The notes beneath the pieces were generated by a model that worked only from the letters and a program-made list of their open reading frames with translations, searched no databases and was not told where the DNA came from. 64,000 nt of DNA from Mercurialis annua (lineage: Eukaryota > Streptophyta > Magnoliopsida > Malpighiales > Euphorbiaceae): the NCBI RefSeq assembly GCF_937616625.2, contig NC_065570.1:70211665-70275664 (forward strand), given 5' to 3'. The position numbers and the translations under genes were made by a program. Shown one piece after another: positions 35,625-46,874 of the stretch. How positions within the stretch are numbered: the first letter of the stretch is position 1; the number at the start of each line of letters is the position of its first letter.

Positions 35625-36100
35625 AAACTTTTTTTCAATTCCACCCCGACGTTGAAAATTTGTCAATTCTACCCACTTTTGAATTTCCGTTTTCAATTGT
35701 ACCCCAATATTTTAATTTTTGTTAATTTTTTTACTTAAATGATGAAATCATTCAATTAATTAAGTCTAAACATGAAATTAATTTTTTTTTTATTTAAAAA
35801 ATTACAAATAAGTCCTTTATTTTTAAAAACTAACTAAAACCCATAATCAAATTAACACTAATTTAAATTCTTAATTAATTTAACTAAATTTAAATAAATT
35901 TTAAAAATATACAATCAATATATGCGAGACATGGAGAATGTTTTAAACAAATTTCCAAATGCAAAAGACGTTAATTTAATTTTTCAGGGTACAATTGAAA
36001 CACAAAAATGCAAAATAGGGTAAAATTGACAAATTTTCAACGTCAGGGTATGATTGAAAAGAGGCTAAAAGGTCGGGGTTTTTTTAAGACATTAGGCCTT
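35625..36100. repeat. Long-TIR foldback element abutting the BURP stop codon
   Basis: The arms share GACGTTGAAAATTTGTCAAT (left, near 35649) and its complement near 36029-36048. The right end, GCTAAAAGGTCGGGG then GACATTAGGCC near 36100, is the family terminus. The left arm lacks the outer CCTTTTAGCC block, so that end is truncated or replaced. The right end lies about five bases from the stop codon of the BURP gene (minus strand). The 3' UTR of that gene therefore must start within the element. Confidence 0.65.
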
Positions 36101-36103
36101 AAA

Positions 36104-37580
36104 TTAAACAGGTACCCAAACAATTGTATCAGTATTAAGGAAGTGACATATTGGAGATCCTCCTGGCTTCATATTAAGGACTTGAAAGGCAAGATGATCA
36201 GAGTTCCAAGCTGATGTATCAAAATGACAGACAACAATTGCTTTTGCTTTTGATCCATCGTCGCCCACCATCGGAACCATATAAGCCTTCGTGGCGCTAA
36301 TTGCATGGCAATAAAATACCGCATATTTGTATCTCAGCTTGTGACATACTATTTGCTTGTCTCCTATCATTTTGATATCCTTTAAAATTGTATACTCCTG
36401 CTTCTTATTTTCTTCTTCTACCTCGTTTGAAAATGCCGTAATGTTTGAGCCGAGTTTGGCGGTGACGAAATCTACTAGCGATTCAAAAGAAGTAGCACAG
36501 TATTTGTCTTCTCCTAAAACGTTTGGTGCTTCGCATTGTTTAATTGTTTGTTTTATAATATGAGCTTCTTCTGAAGTTGGTTTTATTGAAAAATAATCCA
36601 AAATTTGCTGTGTTTTTTTGGTTGAAAAGGGTATGGATTCAGCAATTTGATGAGGCAAAAATTTGGATTCTTTTATGGATTTAGTGAAAATAAGTTTCAT
36701 CCTTTGATTAGGATGAAGGTGATTGTATAAAAAGTATGTGATAGTGTCATTGTGCATAATATCATTTCCGGAGAATGTTTTCAATTTTGAAATTCGATAT
36801 CCAATTCCATAGGTTGCTCTAAATCCTTCATTTCCATCCATAATAAGCTTTACTTCAGCAAAACTACTTATATTTCCTGCAGTTTCCAGCAAATTAATTA
36901 ACACCAAGTTACTGTGTTACATGAATCTTACTTGCAAAAAGCACATACTACTAGAATAAACCGGATTCCAGATATTTTAGACAGGAAAACAGCCAAATTC
37001 GTCATGAATTTTCGCTTGTGAAAAAATTCGTCGGGAAAGCATGACTCATTTTGAACACTTATCCTGTGAATTCAGGACTGACATGCGGTTAATTAGCAAC
37101 AGAAACTATGTCGGTGATTTTTGGCGCCTTCTTAATTTGCCGACGAATTCTGTCAAAAATTGTTAGAATCTACATCTGTTGAGATCGATTCTATCACGAA
37201 TTAAACAATTAGTGAATGATTTTAAATCCGTCGGAAACTTCTGTTGGTAATTCGTTGTTTTCTAGCAGGACATAATTCGTAACTACATATAATTATAGTA
37301 TATAGTGTAAAAGAAAAAAAGAAAAAGGAGAAGATGCAATACTAACCAGTAGGCTGCAAAAGTTCTTGAAGAGCTTTTGGCAATGGAGTGTTGGGCAACT
37401 TGGATTTCCAGTACATCTCTTCTGGCAGAGCACCATTACTAGAAAAAAGCTGCAATTAAGTTTATGATCAAAGCAATTAATTTTGATTTCCCTTATTTAA
37501 TCAAACCAAAGACATGAAATTATATGGTCAAGAATTCTCACCAAGCTTAAAGTAAAAATGAGAATCAGATGAAACTCCAT
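36104..37580 (-). CDS. BURP-domain protein (RD22/BNM2/USP family)
   Basis: Three exons on the minus strand, 37542-37580, 37347-37449 and 36104-36876, give 304 residues. A signal peptide (MEFHLILIFTLSL and LFSSNGA, about 1-20) is followed by MYWKSKLPNTPLPKAL, typical of BURP proteins just after the signal. The C-terminal BURP domain has the CH-x10-CH-x25-CH-x25-CH pattern exactly, with cysteines at residues 225, 237, 264 and 291. It also has CEAPNVLGEDKYCATS and ends in the usual VWVPV. There is almost no repeat region between the signal and the BURP domain, so it is a short USP/BNM2-like form. BURP proteins are secreted or enter the wall. Their biochemical function varies and is not settled by sequence. 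Intron 2 (470 bases) carries a small transposon and the stop codon abuts a foldback element. Confidence 0.94.
36948..37269. mobile_element. Small CACTA-like TIR element in BURP intron 2
   Basis: The left end is CTACTAGAATAAA at 36948, and the right end read on the other strand is CCTGCTAGAAAACAA from 37269. A direct repeat ACATA sits flush on both sides (36943-36947 and 37270-37274). Inside are several AATTCGTC-like motifs. Its 322 bases are most of the 470-base intron. The CTAGAAAA ends suggest a CACTA-like origin, though a 5-bp flank is not typical of that superfamily. Confidence 0.6.
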
Positions 37581-37631
37581 ATGTATTAATTAATCAATTC
37601 CAGCACATACAAATATACTACCAAAGCTAGT

Positions 37632-37641
37632 ATATATAAAA
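37632..37641 (-). promoter_or_regulatory. Candidate TATA box of BURP gene
   Basis: On the minus strand the sequence reads TATATATACT about 50-60 bases upstream of the BURP start codon at 37580. The spacing would leave a leader of roughly 20-30 bases. In AT-rich DNA such a string can occur by chance. Confidence 0.4.
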
Positions 37642-38205
37642 AATAAATAATTAGGAAGACTCTTCACTCTGTTATATGTCGGTAGTTAAGCTATGTTTGG
37701 TTTGTAAAATAGACAAAAATTAAAGTTACATGTTGACTTAAAATGTCAAGTAATGCGGCTCATATCATATCATAAAATTATCTTGTGGCTCGTCATGTTT
37801 CAGAAGATGTATAAAATTAAAGTCACGATAATGTATGGAAGACTTGATTTATGGACCTCACAAAAATGTTGCTATTCTGATGCGAAATTTTTAGACGAAT
37901 AAATTTATATTTTTTACATAAATAATTAAATATAAATTTATTTATCTAATTTATTATGACTTGCTTCCTTTTGCCAACTACCTTCTATGATGAACTCGAT
38001 CGTTTGCCTAGTAATTAGCACTTGAATTTTTTGTGTTGTTGCTATGGAAAATGCCACACTGGGAATTTATTGATAATTAAACTTGTGCATAACTCACACT
38101 TAATAATTTTAATTAATTAAAGACGTCATTTTTTATTTTTGAATAAATTAACTCTCAAATTACATAAATGAACGAATTTAGACCGATAATCCATTTTAAA
38201 AAATT

Positions 38206-38583
38206 GGTCTAATTATTTAAAAAAACCTCACCTTAAACTTTTTTTTCGTTTATACCCTGACCTTGTAAAAAAGTCATTTCTATCAACTTTGGGTTTTAGG
38301 TTTCATCTCTACCCAATATAATAATATAATTGACAATTTAATGAATTAAAGGATGAAAAATTTAAAAACAATTAAATAAAAGGTTATACATGCGTCTAAT
38401 TAGTATATAAATATAAATTAAAGGATTATTTTAAACTTTTTTCAAGTGAAAAGAAGCAATTTTATAACTTTTGGTTAGAGATGAAACCTAAAAACTCAAA
38501 ATTGGGTACAGATAACTTTTTTACAAGGTTAGGGTATAAACGAAAAAAAAGTTTAAGGTGGATTTTTTTTAAGTAATTAAGCC
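38206..38583. repeat. Near-perfect 378-bp foldback element
   Basis: The left arm GGTCTAATTATTTAAAAAAA then CACCTTAAACTTTTTTTTCG is matched by the right arm ending AAGTAATTAAGCC. Arms of about 140 bases cover phrases such as TTTATACCCTGACCTTG and GGTTTCATCTCTACCCAA. A transcript would form a long hairpin. It resembles the 34961 and 35625 elements in layout, but its phrases differ, so it is a separate subfamily. Confidence 0.7.
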
Positions 38584-39174
38584 TAAAAATTAGTTAACAC
38601 AATAACAAAGAGCGTTGTTCCTAATTGATCTAAAAATAAAAATTATTGTGCTTAATTGATCATAACAGACAATTTTAGTGATAAAAATGATCATTTTATT
38701 TTAAGGAAAGGCACAGTGATATTTGATTGGGCTAAGAGTGAAAAAACACCCTTATTGTAAAAGTTGAATTAGAGATCCCTGGACTTATTTGGGCTTTCAT
38801 TTTACCCTCTTCAACATATCAGCAATTCAAGATCAATCAGGTTTTTGACTTTACGCACATTTGGTGAGTTCTTCTCTCTATTTGTCTTCACGCAAAGTGC
38901 CAACTTTGTAATTGATCCGGTGAAATTGGGCTCTGTAATTCTGTTTTTCTTGTAAAATTGAATTATACACACAATCCCACTTCTTAATTCTTCAAATTCT
39001 TATCTGGGTACGTGTTTAAATTGATCACATTTGGTTAAATCAATCTGGGTTTACATTGCATTGCATTGAGTTTATTTTGTATGATCCCACTACTTTATCT
39101 TTACATACGTCAAATTTCCCATCTGGGTATGCTGATTTCCTGTTACATCTCAGCTAATAAGCTGAATCTGTTTT

Positions 39175-42048
39175 ATGATGAATATATATGCTAATAGTCC
39201 CAAGTCCTTCACTGCATACCCTAGAGGTGATTTTGATTTAGAATCAGGAACTGTCAAGGGACTCAGGAAGTCCAAAAAATCCTCACTTAACCCCTTCAAA
39301 ATGATCAAATCTCTAGCTAACAGGATACAGTATTATTACAAGCTGCACCCTCTTGTTATGTTTGTCGTTTCCCTGTCTTTCGGAATCACGATTCTAGTTG
39401 TTTTAGCTCTGTATGAGAGCAGATATCGAACAGCCAATAGCTATCCGAAGTTGGTTATGGCTAAAAATGACTACCCTTTTGCTAAGCTTAAGAATCTTGT
39501 AATGGTTGCTGGGCATTCGGTGTACACCAGTAGTAGTTGCGAAAAAGTTGATAAGGAGGATTCATGGTTTTTGGAGCCGTATCAGAAGAATCCTGGTCAG
39601 GCTGCTACTTTTGTTACACATATACAAGAGGGAGTTGAGATTGTTGCTAAGGATGATGAAGCTTTACTTTTGTTTAGTGGGGGTGAGACTCGAAAAGATG
39701 CTGGTCCACGCAGTGAAGCACAGAGTTATTGGACTGTTGCTGAATCTAAAGGATGGTTTGGTGAGTAATTGCTTCTCTCATTATGTGTTGATATTATCAT
39801 GTCTTACTTTGAATCAAAATTGTTTATAGACTTGTGACTGATCTATGTTTGAATCATTTAAGATCTAAACTAGGAAGCCATTTACCAGGGAGAATGTTAT
39901 TTTGTTTGTTGTTTGTCTGACTTTTTCTTTTTCACTCATTATACCTAAATACATGTTTTAGTTATGCATGGAAGGTTGTTACTTCACTGTGTCGCATTTG
40001 TGAATCTCCATCTCGTTGTGGTATTTAGCATTAACCTTATGTATTTTGAAGTCAAGTGGAGAGCATTAATCCAAAATATTAAACTGGACTTTTACAAACC
40101 CATTATCAAGTTGAAACAGACAAATCATACTTTTTTTCTATATCTGGAAATAAATTGTTTGCCATTTAGTTTCTGCTTATGCTGAAAGGAACTCGAATGA
40201 AAATTCTATGACTTGGGGGCAAAAGAACTCCTAGACCATTGTGCAATTTAGTCTTTGACTTGGGGGCAAAAGAAGTACTTACTTTGATATGACTTTTTAA
40301 AAGGTTCCATTAAGCGTGGATGAATCTCAAGGAATAACTCAATGATGCTATCTTTTGTTTCCCAGTTCCCACTATCCAATTGCATCTGCTGTACTGCTAG
40401 TCTAAGTTGTACATTAATCGAAAATCAGTCCCCTGTCTTTGTACTGACAAATCTTTTCATCACTCTGACATTATTTTCTCGCACATGTTGTTTCTTATGA
40501 TGTGTGAGATCAAATTGTTGGCTACTTGCTAAACATTTAGGAAGATTTGTAATTGTGCAACAACTAGATTAATTTGCAACGAGTGACTGTTTGAATGACT
40601 AGGAGGTAACTTAGATCTTGAATGTGTGAAAGTACTTTAGAGTCAGGTTAAGCGAAATTGTGCTAGAATAATATTAAGTCTGTGGTTTTAATGAAATTGA
40701 CTTAACTTGGACCATACCATCTGGTGATATTGGATTCACAGGGTCTTTCTATTTCATTACAAGCATCTGTTTTCAGAAAAGGTTACACTGTTTCATTCAA
40801 AGTTCTTTTATTGACGAATGAGTAGTTTCCTGGCTTGCAAATCTAGACATTCTTTTGCAGCACAAAATCAGAAAAGGCTCTTGAATGAATTAGCAATTGT
40901 TAGTTGCATCTCAAGGAACTTTTTGTTTTATATATTTACTTGCATCTTCTGCACGCTAGTCTAGGTAGTACACTACTTAAAACTTAGTCATCGGTTCTTT
41001 TAGTAACAGTTCTTTCTGTTATTGTAAACTGACCTTAATTTCTCGCACACATTGTAGCTTATGACTTGTAAGAGTTCATCATTGTTTACCAGATAACAGT
41101 TATTTTTTTCGTTACTGAACGTTTAGCAAGATTTGTAATTGCACAACAGTTAGGCTTATGTGCAATGCAGATCTATTTTGAATGCATAGAATGTTCTGTG
41201 GTCTTATAAGTGTTTCAGAATAAGGTTAAATGAAACTGTGCTAGAATAACATCAAGGAGCTGGATTTAAAACATCGAGCAGGTACTGCTGCAGCCAAGCT
41301 ATTTTGATGGATTCTTTGGTTCTAGATTCTGATTTTCAATTGTGAAATTGTCAGGCAATGGTGAAAGTGTCAGATGGAGGGCATTGACAGAAGAACATGC
41401 AAGGGATAGCTTTGAGAATCTTCTGTTTAGCGTGTGCCGGTTCCGAGAACTTACGGGCACATATCCTCAAAATATAACTGTAAGTCTTTTGCTTTCAACT
41501 GTACCAACGAATATGTATCTCTTAAATCAAAAGAGAAACAACCGTAGAAACCTCTATCAGCATACCAACAGATGCCGATTATAGGTTAATAGCACCGACA
41601 GTTGAGAGATCTTAAATTTGAATTCTTTTTATATTTTTAAAAAAAATTAAGTTCAGCATCTTAATTTTTTTTTTCTTGTGATGTCAAACTTTGGTTCTAA
41701 ATTCATGAATTCCGATGTCAGGTTGTAAGTTATGATTTTAAGAAAGACAGATTTGCGAACTTGCATCGCTCTGCGATTGGCTTTCCAGAGTCGAGATTCT
41801 TTTACTCTGGTACCCCAACTACATCAACTTCCAAGGAACCTGCTTTAAAGGGTGAGGCATTGGTGAAAGCTCAATTTCTAGATGATCCATATGGATGTCG
41901 AGGTTCACTTTGGCGTAAAAAGCTCGGCCGTGATCCTTTTCATCGATCAATACCTTATCCTAATGGCTGTCCTGAAATTGAGGGCTTATTCAGATATTGT
42001 GGAGCAGCAGTTTATCCAGGTTTTCTTCCTTGGGTTCAGCAGTACTAA
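39175..42048 (+). CDS. DUF218 (ElyC/SanA/YdcF-like) single-pass membrane protein
   Basis: Three exons, 39175-39760, 41355-41479 and 41722-42048, give 345 residues. A basic, cytosolic-looking N-terminus (about 1-58) precedes one transmembrane helix (about 60-80). The DUF218-type domain follows, with NLVMVAGHSVY, ALLLFSGGETR (about 163-173), the EEHARDSFENL segment, PQNITVVSYDFKKDRF and a C-terminal GAAVYPGFLPWVQQY. Similar plant proteins are annotated after the fission yeast protein C57A10.07. The bacterial relatives are linked to envelope processes, but no activity is known for the plant form, so I assign none. Met2 at 39178 could also serve as the start. Intron 1 (1594 bases) contains an old internal tandem duplication. 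Confidence 0.88.
40375..41255 (+). repeat. Diverged ~560-bp tandem duplication inside an intron
   Basis: Copy 1 (about 40375-40680) and copy 2 (about 40935-41255) share ordered phrases. Examples are GCATCTGCTGTACTGCTAGT against GCATCTTCTGCACGCTAGT, TTTCTCGCACA in both, AAGATTTGTAATTG in both, and GTGCTAGAATAATATTAAG against GTGCTAGAATAACATCAAG. The offset is 561-577 bases. A short GACTTGGGGGCAAAAGAA phrase is also repeated near 40209 and 40257. Confidence 0.75.
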
Positions 42049-42254
42049 CTTTTATTTTTTCGTTTAAACCCATGGTATAGGTATAGGACTAGAAAAAAAT
42101 AGAGAATTGTCTTCTTTTCGGCATGTTAATTTTATTTATAAGAAACATCAATGTTTCCTTATATGAACAATTGAGCTTAGGAAGACAAAATCATGGCAAA
42201 CTTTGCAATGGGAGATGCCTGAAATTGATTTAGTTGTAGTGCTAAATGATAAAA

Positions 42255-42900
42255 AAGTTTCGAGCAAGTTACTCTCAAATCCTTACAATGTACTTCTCTT
42301 ATTTACAAATCAAACAATATAGTTATCCACTTTTATTTTCGTTAATGTTTTAGTCATTTTATTCAGTTTTGGTGGTAGTCAATTAAGTTAAGAGACTTAA
42401 TTAATAAAAATTAAAGTTCAATTAAGTCTTTAATTTATATTTTTAATATGTATAAATAAAAATAATATTTTTATGAAATTTAATGATTTAATGAATCCAA
42501 TTTAATTTTTTAATATTTATTACCGTTTTAATTTTTTGAATTTTTTTTATCTTTTTAGTTTTAAAAAATAAATGAAGTGAGAACATTAAAAAAATAAAAA
42601 AAAATAAGTGTGAGAAAAGTAAAATAAATTAAATTGAATTTTTTAAGCCATTGAATCTCATTAAAAAACTAATTGTTATTTATACTTGTGTTAAAAATCA
42701 ATAGGATTAAATGAAAACTAAATTTTGTTAGCTAAGTTTTTTTTTTTAGCTAAGTTTTACTAACACCAAAATAGGCAGAATGACTAAAATGTTAATGAAA
42801 ATAAAAATAAATGACTCTATCATTTGACCTTTAAATAAGGTGAACCAAAATGTGAATTATAGTGTATAAAAAGTCTGAGAGTAATTTGCTCAAATGTTTT
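42255..42900. repeat. Diverged inverted-repeat element
   Basis: The left side begins CGAGCAAGTTACTCTC near 42261 and the right side ends GAGAGTAATTTGCTC near 42893. Inner matches include CAAACAATATAGTTATCC-type text on the left and the TGACTCTATCATTTG region on the right, and ACTAAAATGTTAATGAAAAT answering ATTTTCGTTAATGTTTTAGT. The ends are clear but the middle is too degraded to classify. Confidence 0.5.
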
Positions 42901-43087
42901 TAGTGAAATAAACGAGAGAAAATTGGACATTTGACATTATTGTAAGAACAATTAAGCATGGAATATTGAAAAGGACAGACCCAAGGTCTATGTTGACTCT
43001 TCAAAGAGTAATGAAGCATGGAATATTGAAAAGTAGTACATTGCATTAGTGAGATGAGTGGACTATATTAGTTGAAGGGTGATATTC

Positions 43088-43252
43088 ATGAGAAATACAT
43101 TTATCGTGTGACACGTGTCAATAAAAAATGTCATAACCAATCTATAAATATCACATTAATTATTTATATTTTAGCTATAATTAATATGATATTTATTAAT
43201 TGGTTATGACATTTACTATTAACACGTGTCACACGATAAATGTATGGTTCAT
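43088..43252. repeat. 165-bp palindromic MITE with paired G-boxes
   Basis: The left arm reads ACATTTATCGTGTGACACGT and the right arm is its complement, ACACGTGTCACACGATAAATG. Pairing continues through AATGTCATAACCAAT. The arms make up most of the element, so RNA from it would fold into a long hairpin. Each arm holds a CACGTG G-box in a GACACGTGT or ACACGTGTC setting. No flanking duplication was recognised. Confidence 0.75.
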
Positions 43253-43737
43253 AATCCTATGTGGCGAACTTGATTCACACAAAAATTTCTTGATATGTAG
43301 GGGGCTATATATTTGATTCAAATCAAACCGTGCTGGAATTTTGAGTTTCTTTCTTATCAAAATTGAACCTATTTTATTAGAATTTCAAATATTTTTGGTT
43401 TGGTATATTAAAAGTGAACTATATCTTTTTAAGTTTTAAAATTGATTTCAATTTATCAACTAGGTTCGGTTAGTATGCCATAAAATCAATTTCCTAATGT
43501 AAAAGAATGATAGCTTTTGTGGTTTATGGTCAGAAAAGCCTGCCCTATGGCATCCACACCATTTATCCAATATATCAAAGTAAGGATTGATTTGTTTTGT
43601 AAAATTAAGAAATACATAAGGTGATACATATTAGACTTTTATTTCATAGAAACAAGCATTATTATTGTTTCACATATTGTCTCATAACTGTGTGAAAACA
43701 AGGGGGTTTCTTGAACAAGATAAGTTTGTAATTTATG

Positions 43738-44988
43738 CTACCCTGTGCCTTGCAAGAAAGGGCAGGTTGAAGCCGAATCTGTACCGGTTGAACCGTCATC
43801 TGAGCCACCACCCTTCATCAGACCTCCGACCAATTCCCCGCCATTCATAAAGAACTCTACCTTCACAATTTTCATGTTTTCATCCACCTAATTTTCCAAA
43901 AAAAACAAAACACACTCATGATTCATGCACATATATATAGAAAAAAGAAAAAGATCGTTGATGTGTATGTTTCGGCATTTCGCTTCTGTTAGCATTTCTG
44001 TTTCCGTGCTACAAGGATGTAGTACCTGAAAAATAGCCATCCCAAAGAGTTCGACCATTTCCCCTGTGGGAGCATAGCCCTTGAAAGGTCCTTCCATGAA
44101 ACCCCAGTGTCTGAACTTGTAAACAATAACAGGAGGGCCTGAATAAACCTGCAGGATTTCCAAAGCAAATCCTCTCGGGAAAGCTGTCGTAAAAGCAACA
44201 TGAGCCGTATCCACAGTTTCCTTATCAGGATCGTAGGCTCGAAACTTCACCGGCAAAGAAGTCTGCAGAAAGGTATTGTAGCCTCCACCAAGCTTCATCT
44301 TTTCTGCCACAGTTATAGGTTTTTTCCCTGCAACCAGAAAAACTCAGTTTAAAACCTTTTACTGATTGCAAATGGAAATCGAATCTTAATTAGTTTACCA
44401 TTTAGACTAAAAGTGTAATTCTTCGGATCAAGTGATTTGTAGTCATCAAAGGAAGTTTTGTGGAACAGTTCCATTTCCCATGTCTTCACCAGGTTCTGCA
44501 CCTTCTCTTCTAGCGAACCGGAAGGCCATATCTTTGCAAAAAAAAGGAAAAGTTCTTTTCAGTCGTTTTTCAGTCACCGACCGTAGAGCTAAAAAAGTGA
44601 ATAACTCCCGTATTTATTTAAGTTTTGTTATCATAATACCAAAAAAGTTAGTAGTGCATGCAAAAAAACATAGTACTGAACATAAATCAAAATGGTAACC
44701 ATTAAAATTTATTTTTGGTCTTGCTACTAGTTCGGAGATTAAAAAATTACTAAAAACACTCGTTTGAAACATTTATAAGAATTTAAACCATGGTATAATA
44801 TTTTCTAAAAGAAATTGTAGGAACAAATGTAAATACACACAAATTACCTTAGTTCGGCCTTCTTCGAAGAGTTTATTGACAACGTCATAATTTGGAGCGC
44901 CGCCAAATCTCCATTTGGTGTTTTTTTCTTCTTCTCCGGTGAAGTAAGAACGATATTTATCTTCCTCCACAACTGGACTAATTGCCAT
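43738..44988 (-). CDS. Pathogen-related protein (barley PR-like, SnoaL/NTF2-like fold)
   Basis: Four exons on the minus strand, 44848-44988, 44399-44531, 44026-44327 and 43738-43887, give 241 residues with GT-AG introns. It matches the 'pathogen-related protein' family first named in barley. Shared blocks are DKYRSYFTGEEEKNTKWR, GGAPNYDVVNKLFEEGRT, WPSGSLEEKVQNLVKTWEME, FPRGFALEILQVYSGPPVI, FKFRHWGFMEG or its equivalent, and a GELVGGLMKGG tail. There is no signal peptide, so it is probably cytosolic. The fold is thought to be SnoaL-like. Enzyme activity is unknown. In other plants related genes respond to infection; nothing in this sequence proves that here. Confidence 0.93.
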
Positions 44989-45043
44989 TTTATCTTAAGT
45001 AAGAAGTTCAGTTTGAATATTTCTTGCTGTAGAAGGATGTATG

Positions 45044-45051
45044 TATTTATA
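45044..45051 (-). promoter_or_regulatory. TATA box of pathogen-related gene
   Basis: The minus strand reads CCTATAAATACAT, with TATAAATA 56-63 bases upstream of the start codon at 44988. Sequence and spacing both fit a plant TATA box with a leader of about 30 bases. Confidence 0.6.
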
Positions 45052-46189
45052 GGCAAAAGAAGGATGGTCCAAATCAAATGCACTCAACTTATAATGTTAA
45101 ATTCTAGCCATAGTCAAGTCAGCATCTGCTAAAATAAGTAGGGAAAATCCGTCGAGATATTTCGCTGGGTCCTTAAATATAAACTTATTTTATTAGTCTC
45201 TTATTAATCATTACAAGGATGAAATTGTCACAAAAAATTATACACCTATTAACACATATTTCACGTTATTAATAAGCAATGACTAAAGCAAGTTGAGTGA
45301 AATCTCTTTTGCTTGTTCAATAATATTGGAATATTGTCAGTCTTCTCTTTTGGCGTGATTTTATATCACTATTTTGACGTGATTTTATATCACTTTTTTG
45401 GCGTGAGTTTTCATTATTATTTTGGCGTAATATTATATTATAATTTTGACACTATTCTTTTACGTAATGAAATTATCATTTTTAGGAATTATATTCAATA
45501 TTTTTTCTTTTGAAACATTAACCGCAACGATAATTTTTTCCTACAATCAAATGGAATGCATTGGTTTAAAATTGAACAAAGGATCATTTTACCCTCCGAA
45601 CTTGGCGCAAAGTATCAAAAACGTCCAAATTAGCAAAACAAGATCACTTTTACCTTGAACTTGTCAAATTTGGTACAAAAACCCCCCTCCCCACTCTCAC
45701 TTAAGAGAGTGAGATACACTCTCCGGGTTTAATAGTGGTTTTGATTTTTAAGGTGGTTTTTAATAAAAAAAAAAGGTTTAAAATGGTCCCAATATTTTTA
45801 AAACATTTTAAATTAATACCTAATAATTAAAAAAAACAAATTTAATCCCTTTAATTAAAAATTTTATATAGTAAAATTTAACCCCTAAATTTTATATATA
45901 TGACAAATTAACTCCCAAACTCAATTTTTAACAAAAAGATTATAGTTATTTCATGGAAAAACACATATTACTTATATTTAATTACTTGATAATTTATTAA
46001 AGTAGTCATCAATAAGTAGTAAAATAATATAAGACTTTATGGCAACAGTTTATTTGTATATATTTAATGGTTTTTCAATAGTTACTTTATTTTTGTTTAT
46101 TTTATCTATTTTACTGTTAGATGAAAATGATTTCATCTAACGGTGAAAAATAGATAAAATAACCTTTAATTTGTTAACAGTAATAAAGT

Positions 46190-46565
46190 AGCTATAGAAG
46201 ATGCATTGGCAAGTTGGCAGAATAACTTGATTTTGGCAGGAGTTTGGCTTTTTTAATTATGGCCGAAGTATTCAGATTTCAAATGTTGATAAAGGAGCTG
46301 TTATTCACAGACTATCATCATTACATGACATCAGGAGTTCTTCTTTTAATGATGATAGATATATTTGGGTGATAGCTTTTTTTGATACGTTGTTACTATA
46401 ATTGGGTGACCCATTGGTGGTTAAATAAGCCCTTGTGGATGACTGTTTTTGCAGTATCATCATTTTTTTTAGACTGGTTCACTCAGCCTGTTGAGGAGTC
46501 ACATATTTTTGTAATTCTGATAATTCTATCAATGAAGATTAGCCTTTGGTAAAAAAAAACAAAAA
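46190..46565 (+). mobile_element. Probable LINE 3'-end fragment
   Basis: One frame near 46200 reads AIEDALASWQNN, which recalls the AxxDALA end of a LINE ribonuclease H domain. It is followed by a 3' UTR-like stretch with TTTTTGTAATTC and an A-rich tail near 46550. It is much truncated, as is usual for LINEs. No target duplication was confirmed, so the call is tentative. Confidence 0.35.
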
Positions 46566-46874
46566 CAAAATCCGAAACGCCTATAGTTTGTTTGTTATTT
46601 TTTCTTCAGTTGTCGTCAATGATTTAATTTTTCCATTAACAATAGTCATCTCTTTTTTATATTTATTTTAATTTTGAAAATTCAATAAATAACCAAATTT
46701 TTTTCATTTTATTATTTTTCATTTTATTATTGATGAATTAAAATTTATCGAAGATCAAATAAAATTCATTGCAAATTAAGAATTTGAGACAGATTAAGAT
46801 CTTTCAACAACAAAAAAGAAATCGCTTATTTATGAATATAATAGTTTTTTTACTGTTGTTTTCTATTATTTGTT

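Larger units (their letters stand above)
33296..36103. other. Intergenic tract between GH9 and BURP genes
   Basis: The promoter of the GH9 gene must lie just above 33295; no convincing TATA box was found. The tract holds a Stowaway-like MITE (33894-34189) and two related foldback elements (34961-35331 and 35625-36100). No gene was found. A short GAACCCACGATTTAACA phrase near 35438 resembles one near 408 and may belong to a dispersed repeat. Confidence 0.6.
37581..39174. other. Divergent intergenic region (BURP minus, YdcF-like plus)
   Basis: These 1.6 kb separate two divergently transcribed genes and must hold both promoters. A foldback element sits at 38206-38583. From about 38780 the sequence becomes less AT-poor in C and T, with pyrimidine runs typical of a plant 5' UTR. 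No extra gene was found. Confidence 0.6.
42049..43737. other. Gap between convergent YdcF-like and pathogen-related genes
   Basis: These 1.7 kb sit between two 3' ends. An inverted-repeat stretch covers roughly 42260-42900: TTACTCTCAAATCCTTACAA on the left is answered by complementary text near 42870-42895. A compact palindromic MITE lies at 43088-43252. No gene was found. Confidence 0.6.
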
